In this document: piece after piece, positions 1 to 3,720 of the stretch
Numbering within the stretch: the first letter of the stretch is position 1
Layout of the letters: the number at the start of each line of letters is the position of its first letter
Assembly: GCA_023266075.1 (NCBI GenBank)
Contig: JAHFRX010000123.1
Coordinates: forward strand, 1 to 5,000
Direction of reading: 5' to 3'
DNA length: 5,000 bases
Source: Legionellaceae bacterium
GTDB taxonomy: Bacteria > Pseudomonadota > Gammaproteobacteria > Legionellales > Legionellaceae
The notes under the pieces: generated by a model
Told to the model about the DNA's origin: nothing
Seen by the model: only the letters and a program-made list of their open reading frames with translations
Database searches by the model: none
Program-made: the position numbers and the translations under genes

Positions 1-1263
1 TTTTCTAAATTAAATCGGGAGGAGCGTTTCCAGCGATTATTAGCCATTGGTGCATTGACTGCTGAGGATGTAGCTTATCTTAATCGTGGTGGTGTTCATG
101 ATGTGCAATTAGCGGATAAATTAATTGAGAACAGTATTGGTTATTTTCAATTACCTTTGGGAGTTGCTACCAATTTCAGAATTGATGGGCAAGATTATGT
201 GATTCCAATGGCCGTTGAAGAAACTTCCATTATTGCGGCTTTATCGAAAACTGCGAAATGGATTCGACAGTCGGGTGTGATTACGACACGTGTGGATGGA
301 CATTGCATTATTGGTCAAATTCAACTTGCGCATGTGGAAAATGTTGAGCGATTCACTGAAATTCTCCACGAAAATCGTGTCTTTTTAATTGAGCAAGCAA
401 ATAAAGACGTGGCTGAAAGTATGGTGAAGCGTGGTGGTGGTGTGGTCGATTTACAACCACGAGTATTAACGCGCCCCGATGGTGGTCAAATGGTGGTGAT
501 TCATTTGACCATGAATAGTTGTGATGCTATGGGTGCGAATATTATTAATCAAGTACTTGAATATTTAAAAACGCCGATAGAATCTTTAACTGGCGAGCAA
601 GTGACGATGTGTATTTTATCGAATTTAAATGATCAGAAATTAACAACGGCGCGAGTTGAAATTCACAATGTTGATTCAGCGTTGGGAGAACGTATTCAAG
701 ATGCTTCTTTATTTGCTGAAATCGATCCTTATCGCGCCGCAACACATAATAAGGGAGTAATGAATGGAATAGACCCTGTTGTAATTGCTACAGGCAATGA
801 TTGGCGTGCTATTGAAGCAGGCATTCATGCTTACGCGACACGCAATGGGCGTTATGAAGCAATTTCAACATGGCGTTATCAAGCCGGTGTATTGGTAGGT
901 GAAATGACAGCACCTATTATTGTGGGTACAGTTGGGGGGGTTACCGCCCTCCATCCATCGGCGCGCATGTGTTTACGAATGATGGATATCGTGTCTGCAA
1001 ATCAGTTATCACGTGTGATTGCAGCCGTTGGGTTGGTACAAAATTTAGGCGCTATTCGTGCATTATGTACCGATGGTATTATTCAAGGTCATATGAAATT
1101 GCATCTTGACAATCTCTTATTGGGAGCCGGTGCTGAAGATGCTGAAATTCCATTGTTGAAAAAGCGTTTAATTCAATGGCTATCAGTGCATCGACGTATT
1201 ACACTTGGAAAAGCTTCGGAATTGTTGGCAGAATTACGTCAACACGCACAGTCTGTATCATGA
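1..1263 (+). CDS. mvaA: Hydroxymethylglutaryl-CoA reductase, class II (5' end outside the window)
   Basis: This enzyme interconverts HMG-CoA and mevalonate plus CoA using NAD(P)H, in the cytosol. The frame is open from base 1, so the 420 visible residues lack only about ten N-terminal ones compared with the roughly 428-residue Pseudomonas mevalonii enzyme; the TTG at 55 is internal. Class II landmarks are clear: a PMAVEE motif carrying the catalytic Glu (codons 217-222), the cofactor-site motif DAMGAN (523-540), and NKGVMNGIDPVVIATGND, where Lys (codon 751), Asn (763) and Asp (799) have the same spacing as K267, N271 and D283 of P. mevalonii. GHMKLH near the C terminus holds the catalytic His (codon 1090). 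All catalytic residues are present. The TGA stop overlaps the next gene's ATG (ATGA), indicating one operon and probable translational coupling. The anabolic (mevalonate-forming) direction is inferred from the downstream kinase. NADH versus NADPH preference cannot be read from the sequence. Confidence 0.96.
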   Translation, partial: FSKLNREERFQRLLAIGALTAEDVAYLNRGGVHDVQLADKLIENSIGYFQLPLGVATNFRIDGQDYVIPMAVEETSIIAALSKTAKWIRQSGVITTRVDGHCIIGQIQLAHVENVERFTEILHENRVFLIEQANKDVAESMVKRGGGVVDLQPRVLTRPDGGQMVVIHLTMNSCDAMGANIINQVLEYLKTPIESLTGEQVTMCILSNLNDQKLTTARVEIHNVDSALGERIQDASLFAEIDPYRAATHNKGVMNGIDPVVIATGNDWRAIEAGIHAYATRNGRYEAISTWRYQAGVLVGEMTAPIIVGTVGGVTALHPSARMCLRMMDIVSANQLSRVIAAVGLVQNLGAIRALCTDGIIQGHMKLHLDNLLLGAGAEDAEIPLLKKRLIQWLSVHRRITLGKASELLAELRQHAQSVS

Positions 1264-2129
1264 GTTCCTGGCGGATCCCTGCAAAAACTTTTTTGATCGG
1301 TGAGTACATTGCGTTAAGTGGTGGACCTGCGATTTTATTGACGAGCGAACCTTGTTTTGAGTTGTCGTTGGTTGATGATGCTATTTTACCTTTTCATCCT
1401 CACTCTCCTGCAGGCCGATTTTGTGTACAGCACCAGCTTGATCGTCGTTTAGTATGGCACGATCCTTATGGTGGATTAGGGGGACTTGGTGCTTCAAGCG
1501 CTGAATTTGTAGCAAGTTTTTATGCGTATTGTGATGTTTATCAGCGATCATTTTGTTTGGATGAGTTATTAGAGATGTATTGGGCGTACGCGTCAAAAAA
1601 AGGACAAAGACCGAGTGGTTATGATGTGATGGCTCAAACGCTGCATGCTTGTGTTATGATTCATCAAACAAAAAAACAACGGTATGTGATGTCGTGGCCA
1701 TTTGATGATATTGGATTTATTTTGGTGCACACAAAACATAAATTACCGACACATCAACATCTGCAAGAGGCGCGCTTTAGCGATCTTGAGACTTCGGATT
1801 TGTATCGTATTGCAGAATCTGCTTGGGCTTCTTTTGAAATGCATTCAAGTGAAGGATTGACTCAAGCGATTCATGCCTATCATCTGGCATTAGGGCGTAT
1901 GATGCTTGTTGCTCATACGACGATGTTAATGATAGAGACACTGAATCATGAGATAAAGCCTTTAGCCATCAAAGGTTGTGGTGCATTAGGTGCTGATGTG
2001 GTGATAATGATTGTTGAACAATCACGTTTCACAATGGTTAAAACAGTCTTGCAAGAGAAAAACTATACCATTCTTGCAACCTCAGAAAAATTATATGAAT
2101 TAAAACATGAAAAAATGCTTGAAATTTAA
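1260..2129 (+). CDS. GHMP-family kinase, probable mevalonate or phosphomevalonate kinase
   Basis: This 289-residue protein is a GHMP small-molecule kinase, placed by context in the mevalonate pathway, where it would phosphorylate mevalonate or phosphomevalonate with ATP. The three family motifs are visible: PAKTFLIGEY (residues 7-16), the glycine-rich phosphate loop GGLGASSAE (74-82), and KGCGALGAD near the C terminus (238-246). RPSGYD (117-122) resembles the PSGxD motif of mevalonate kinases, whose Asp is the catalytic base. The short length fits mevalonate kinase, whereas the GEY of motif 1 is more like phosphomevalonate kinases, so the substrate is unresolved. The ATG at 1260 is preferred because it overlaps the mvaA stop as ATGA and sits just before motif 1. 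An ATG at 1176 would add 28 residues read out of frame through the conserved reductase gene. No good Shine-Dalgarno sequence precedes 1260, which fits coupling to mvaA. The stop codon overlaps the region of the tRNA promoter. Confidence 0.88.
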   Translation: MSSWRIPAKTFLIGEYIALSGGPAILLTSEPCFELSLVDDAILPFHPHSPAGRFCVQHQLDRRLVWHDPYGGLGGLGASSAEFVASFYAYCDVYQRSFCLDELLEMYWAYASKKGQRPSGYDVMAQTLHACVMIHQTKKQRYVMSWPFDDIGFILVHTKHKLPTHQHLQEARFSDLETSDLYRIAESAWASFEMHSSEGLTQAIHAYHLALGRMMLVAHTTMLMIETLNHEIKPLAIKGCGALGADVVIMIVEQSRFTMVKTVLQEKNYTILATSEKLYELKHEKMLEI

Positions 2130-2146
2130 CGTAGTTTCGGTATGAT
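2119..2146 (+). promoter_or_regulatory. Sigma-70 promoter of the tRNA-Lys/tRNA-Arg unit
   Basis: TTGAAA (2119-2124) and TATGAT (2141-2146) are separated by 16 bp and lie just ahead of the first tRNA at 2161, putting the transcription start near 2153. The bases after the -10 box (GCAAGCC) are GC-rich, as in stringently controlled stable-RNA promoters; that regulation is an inference. The -35 box ends just before the kinase stop codon (2127-2129), so the operon above has no room for its own terminator before this promoter and may read through into the tRNAs. Confidence 0.65.
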
Positions 2147-2160
2147 GCAAGCCTTCTAAG

Positions 2161-2236
2161 GGGCCGTTAGCTCAGTTGGTAGAGCAGGAGGCTTTTAACC
2201 TCTGTGTCACAGGTTCGAATCCTGTACGGCCCACCA
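2161..2236 (+). tRNA. tRNA-Lys (anticodon UUU)
   Basis: This is a complete 76-nt cloverleaf. The acceptor stem GGGCCGT pairs with ACGGCCC, followed by discriminator A and an encoded CCA (2234-2236). The D stem is GCTC/GAGC. The anticodon loop CTTTTAA has TTT at 2194-2196, and the T arm is ACAGG-TTCGAAT-CCTGT. It reads the lysine codons AAA and AAG. It lies 29 bp before tRNA-Arg, behind the promoter at 2119-2146, so both are probably processed from one transcript. Confidence 0.98.
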
Positions 2237-2265
2237 GTGTTCCCCATATTTGTCCATGTGTTTTC

Positions 2266-2342
2266 GCACTCGTAGCTCAGCTGGATAGAGTACTTGGCTT
2301 CGAACCAAGGTGTCGGGGGTTCGAGTCCCTCCGAGTGCGCCA
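2266..2342 (+). tRNA. tRNA-Arg (anticodon UCG)
   Basis: This is a complete 77-nt cloverleaf. The acceptor stem GCACTCG pairs with CGAGTGC, followed by discriminator G and an encoded CCA (2340-2342). The anticodon stem CTTGG/CCAAG encloses the loop CTTCGAA, giving anticodon TCG. The T arm is GGGGG-TTCGAGT-CCCTC. It should read CGA and other CGN arginine codons. Its 3' two-thirds are repeated about 1.29 kb downstream (3572-3637) in the same orientation. An intact tRNA at one end and a 3' fragment at the other is the arrangement left by elements that integrate into tRNA genes. Confidence 0.98.
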
Positions 2343-2351
2343 TATAATCAA
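2286..2351 (+). repeat. Left copy of the 66-bp tRNA-Arg direct repeat (candidate att site)
   Basis: This stretch runs from the 3' side of the tRNA-Arg D stem to nine bases past the CCA. Aligned without gaps to 3572-3637 it matches at 55 of 66 positions. The strongest shared blocks are GGCTTCGAACCAAGG over the anticodon arm and GAGTGCGCCATATAATCAA over the 3' acceptor and flank. Identity continuing past the tRNA end (TATAATCAA) argues for a duplicated segment rather than chance tRNA similarity. Confidence 0.7.
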
Positions 2352-2717
2352 AGAGTTACGTACATTTTCGAGGTCAAAAAAGATGGTGTAGCAAATTTGT
2401 AACACTTTTTTCTACACAGCAACTCTTTTATCCTTCGTGTTTGTTACACTCAACTCACAGATTCTATTTGCTGCTATTCGCAAATGATCACCTGAAAGAT
2501 GTGCATAACCTCAAAACTAGACCATCCACCAAGTTGTTGCAGCTCTTGTTAATGTATTGCACTCGAGTGCGAAAGGTGTGGTGCTCTATGGTCTTATAAT
2601 CATTTTGTTTGTTTTATTTCCAACATGTTGATTTTGATTTTCACATGAATTTTTGTGTAGCGCACTACCATATTGTGTTGCGTGTTTGAGACAAAATATA
2701 GCTTGGTGTAATGAAGT
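2343..2717. other. Non-coding stretch between tRNA-Arg and the toxin gene
   Basis: I find no convincing gene here on either strand. It holds nested inverted repeats just after the tRNA: AAAGAGTT (2350-2357) with AACTCTTT (2421-2428), and inside these GTGTAG (2386-2391) with CTACAC (2412-2417). A perfect 12-bp palindrome, GCACTCGAGTGC, lies at 2559-2570, flanked by AGACCAT (2519-2525) and ATGGTCT (2588-2594) as a loose inverted pair. No clear rho-independent terminator follows either the tRNAs (+) or the toxin gene (-). It could be the worn left end of the inserted segment. Confidence 0.6.
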
Positions 2718-3131
2718 TTAGTTATTTGGTAAATACTGCTCAACAAATTGTGCCGGTTTCATTACGCTTATACTCTCATAACCAGAAATTTCTAGTAAAT
2801 CTCGATCACCACTCACAATAATCCTGCAATCAGAAGATAAGCACAATGCAATAAATTTATCATCATCAGGATCATTCGATATTTGTTTATTCAATTTGTT
2901 GGCGGAACACATTTCGCTATGAATGACAATAAGATCAATGATGGGCTCAACGTTAATCACAGGATATTTTTGAGATAAAATACTGCCAACACGTCTGTAC
3001 TCTTCTAATATTTCTGGAGAGAGGACCAGGCTAATTTTTTTGTCATGCCATGCCTGCAGAATTTTCGCGGGAGGTCCAGACCAAAATATGCCAGACATTA
3101 GTACATTTGTGTCTAAAATAACTCTAGTCAT
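2718..3131 (-). CDS. PIN-domain toxin (VapC-like, COG1569-type) of a toxin-antitoxin pair
   Basis: This 137-residue protein is a PIN-domain ribonuclease fold; relatives act as toxins that cut RNA in a metal-dependent way and are neutralised by the neighbouring antitoxin. The acidic active-site positions are present: Asp7 in ILDTNVLMSG, a Glu at 43/44 in SPEILEEY, the acidic cluster NDPDDDKF (86-93), and Asp109/Asp111 in SGDRDLL. The order DTNVL, EEYRR, DPDDDKFIA, SGDRDLL matches the family annotated as 'putative toxin-antitoxin system toxin component, PIN family'. The length is normal and nothing suggests inactivation. The ATG at 3131 overlaps the antitoxin's TGA stop (ATGA). Only a distant Shine-Dalgarno-like AAGGA (3148-3144, 12 nt away) precedes it, so translation probably depends on coupling to the antitoxin. 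The natural RNA target cannot be inferred. Confidence 0.9.
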   Translation of the reverse strand: MTRVILDTNVLMSGIFWSGPPAKILQAWHDKKISLVLSPEILEEYRRVGSILSQKYPVINVEPIIDLIVIHSEMCSANKLNKQISNDPDDDKFIALCLSSDCRIIVSGDRDLLEISGYESISVMKPAQFVEQYLPNN

Positions 3132-3388
3132 TTTTCACGCGCGTCCTTAATAGCTTTTTCGATATCTGCTTGCTCAAGTCCTGCATCCTTTGCGGCGATA
3201 CGAGCTTTAGTGACTAATTTTGAAAATTCATCGGGATGAGGACGCGTAATCATTTTTAGAATGACAACATCATTTTCTGAAAATACCACAAACTGATCAC
3301 CAGGATGCAAGTGCATTTGCTCTCGAATTTCTTCTGGGATAACAACTTGTCCGCGTGAAGATAGTTTAGTGGTTGCTAATTTGTGCAT
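3128..3388 (-). CDS. AbrB/MazE/SpoVT-family antitoxin (VapB-like)
   Basis: This 86-residue protein would bind and neutralise the PIN toxin and repress the operon. Residues about 5-47 form a swapped-hairpin AbrB domain with the signature LSSRGQVVIPEEIRE followed by HPGDQFVVF. The charged C-terminal part (about 52-86) is predicted helical, where such antitoxins usually contact the toxin. The ATG at 3388 is chosen because GGAG lies 7 nt upstream (3399-3396) and it begins right at the domain. An in-frame ATG at 3448 lies inside the -35 box and one at 3427 lies upstream of the -10 box, so neither can be on the transcript from the promoter seen here. It is the first gene of the operon, as is usual for antitoxins, and its TGA overlaps the toxin start by ATGA. 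Calling it VapB-like refers to its role; the DNA-binding fold is the AbrB type. Confidence 0.9.
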   Translation of the reverse strand: MHKLATTKLSSRGQVVIPEEIREQMHLHPGDQFVVFSENDVVILKMITRPHPDEFSKLVTKARIAAKDAGLEQADIEKAIKDAREK

Positions 3389-3395
3389 GGGATTA

Positions 3396-3399
3396 CTCC
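3396..3399 (-). promoter_or_regulatory. Shine-Dalgarno site that fixes the antitoxin start
   Basis: On the minus strand GGAG is followed by the 7-nt spacer TAATCCC and the ATG at 3388. This is the only in-frame start downstream of the promoter with a good ribosome binding site before the AbrB domain. Confidence 0.75.
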
Positions 3400-3403
3400 A
3401 TTC

Positions 3404-3421
3404 AATCTTACTGATAAGATT
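3404..3421 (-). promoter_or_regulatory. Candidate autoregulatory operator of the TA operon
   Basis: On the minus strand AATCTTA-TCAG-TAAGATT is a perfect 7-bp inverted repeat with a 4-bp spacer. It overlaps the downstream half of the -10 box (3424-3419) and covers the expected transcription start. A dimeric AbrB-type antitoxin, alone or with its toxin, bound here would block RNA polymerase; the position is what autorepression requires. That this is the real binding site is inferred from symmetry and location. Confidence 0.6.
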
Positions 3422-3448
3422 ATACATAGAAATAAACAATTTAGTCAA
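3419..3448 (-). promoter_or_regulatory. Sigma-70 promoter of the toxin-antitoxin operon
   Basis: Reading the minus strand, TTGACT (3448-3443) and a perfect TATAAT (3424-3419) are separated by 18 bp. The transcript would start near 3412 and give a leader of about 25 nt before the antitoxin ATG. It is one of the strongest-looking promoters in the window, as expected for an operon held down by autorepression. Confidence 0.8.
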
Positions 3449-3480
3449 TTTCTTTTACTGTGACATAAACGTGACGTAAC

Positions 3481-3520
3481 TGTGGCAGTGCTAGGCCGTT
3501 CTAGGCAGCTCTAGGCAGTT
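3481..3520. repeat. Four head-to-tail 10-bp repeats, consensus CTAGGCAGTT
   Basis: The units are TGTGGCAGTG, CTAGGCCGTT, CTAGGCAGCT and CTAGGCAGTT, in exact 10-bp register; the last three are near-identical and the first is degenerate. The preceding stretch contains another short repeat, GTGACATAAAC then GTGACGTAAC (3460-3480). The period is close to one helical turn, so identical faces would be presented to a protein. The location, upstream of the TA promoter and some 50 bp from the tRNA-derived repeat, suits either a regulator array or recombinase/accessory arm sites. Neither role is demonstrated. Confidence 0.7.
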
Positions 3521-3571
3521 TTTGACGATTTTTATGCATCGTAAGGTGTTGATTTTTAAAGGGTTTAAAAG

Positions 3572-3628
3572 TAGAGCATCAGGCTTCGAACCAAGGCGTC
3601 GGGGGTTCGAGGACCGAAGAGTGCGCCA
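3572..3628 (+). pseudogene. Truncated tRNA-Arg copy, right repeat of the insertion (candidate att site)
   Basis: This is a 57-nt copy of tRNA-Arg from the 3' half of the D stem to the CCA; repeat identity continues to 3637. It lacks the 5' acceptor strand and the start of the D arm. The anticodon stem is spoiled on its 5' side (ATCAGG replaces ACTTGG), and a 7-nt block, GACCGAA instead of TCCCTCC, destroys the T stem, so it cannot be a functional tRNA. It has the same orientation as the intact gene, as expected for the far end of an element integrated at a tRNA 3' end. Confidence 0.75.
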
Positions 3629-3646
3629 TATAATCAAGGACATTTA

Positions 3647-3700
3647 AATAATGGTGTGGTCCCTGTCACTTAAAAAAGTGGCGGGGTCCATACCATTATT
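3647..3700. repeat. Long imperfect palindrome (25-bp arms, 4-nt loop)
   Basis: Left arm 3647-3671 pairs with right arm 3676-3700 around an AAAA loop. Of 25 positions, 21 are Watson-Crick, three are G-T and one is T-T; the apex is CACTT-AAAA-AAGTG. It lies 20 bp past the ankyrin gene's stop and 9 bp beyond the tRNA-derived repeat. It could be a terminator for the ankyrin gene, but no strong U-tract follows on the minus strand, and the three wobble pairs become A-C mismatches in that RNA. A REP- or MITE-like dispersed palindrome is the main alternative. Confidence 0.7.
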
Positions 3701-3720
3701 ATTGGGGTTACTCAATCTCA

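Larger units (their letters stand above)
2343..3637. mobile_element. Putative small tRNA-Arg-integrated island or remnant carrying a TA module
   Basis: The segment is bounded on the left by intact tRNA-Arg and on the right by a direct repeat of that tRNA's 3' end. Its only recognisable genes are the AbrB-like antitoxin and PIN-domain toxin, a typical stabilising cargo of islands. A run of 10-bp direct repeats lies close to the right end. No integrase, excisionase or replication gene is visible, so it would be a decayed island, an element mobilised in trans, or the left part of a larger composite structure. The two repeats have diverged, which suggests an old event. The boundary assignment is an inference from the repeat. 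Confidence 0.45.

Noticed and set aside
545..745. 66-codon minus-strand frame inside mvaA
   Set aside because: It is antisense to a strongly conserved part of the reductase, with no recognisable domain or ribosome binding site.
1176..1259. Upstream extension of the GHMP kinase to an ATG at 1176
   Set aside because: The 28 extra residues would be read out of frame from the conserved 3' end of the reductase gene and show no family similarity. The ATGA overlap at 1260 sits directly before motif 1.
1381..1596. 71-codon minus-strand frame inside the GHMP kinase
   Set aside because: It is antisense to the phosphate-loop region of the kinase and has no family features.
2343..2348. TATAAT directly after the tRNA-Arg CCA
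   Set aside because: No -35 box lies at a workable distance upstream, and no + strand gene follows; it is part of the duplicated flank.
2176..2391. A 71-codon + strand open frame covering both tRNAs
   Set aside because: Its translation is read through the two tRNA genes (GSNPV and GFEPRCRGFESL are the usual false peptides from tRNA T arms), it has no ribosome binding site, and the tRNA cloverleaves explain the sequence fully.
2557..2600. Possible + strand promoter (TTGCAC ... TATAAT) in the non-coding stretch
   Set aside because: The boxes are 32 bp apart, far from the usual 16-18 bp, and no gene follows on the + strand.
3389..3448. Longer antitoxin starting at 3448 or 3427
   Set aside because: These ATGs lie in the -35 box and between the promoter boxes, so they would be upstream of the transcription start; the start at 3388 has GGAG at 7 nt.
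2343..3720. CRISPR array or known riboswitch in the non-coding parts
   Set aside because: The only tandem repeats are contiguous 10-mers without spacers, and no conserved riboswitch core could be recognised ahead of either gene.
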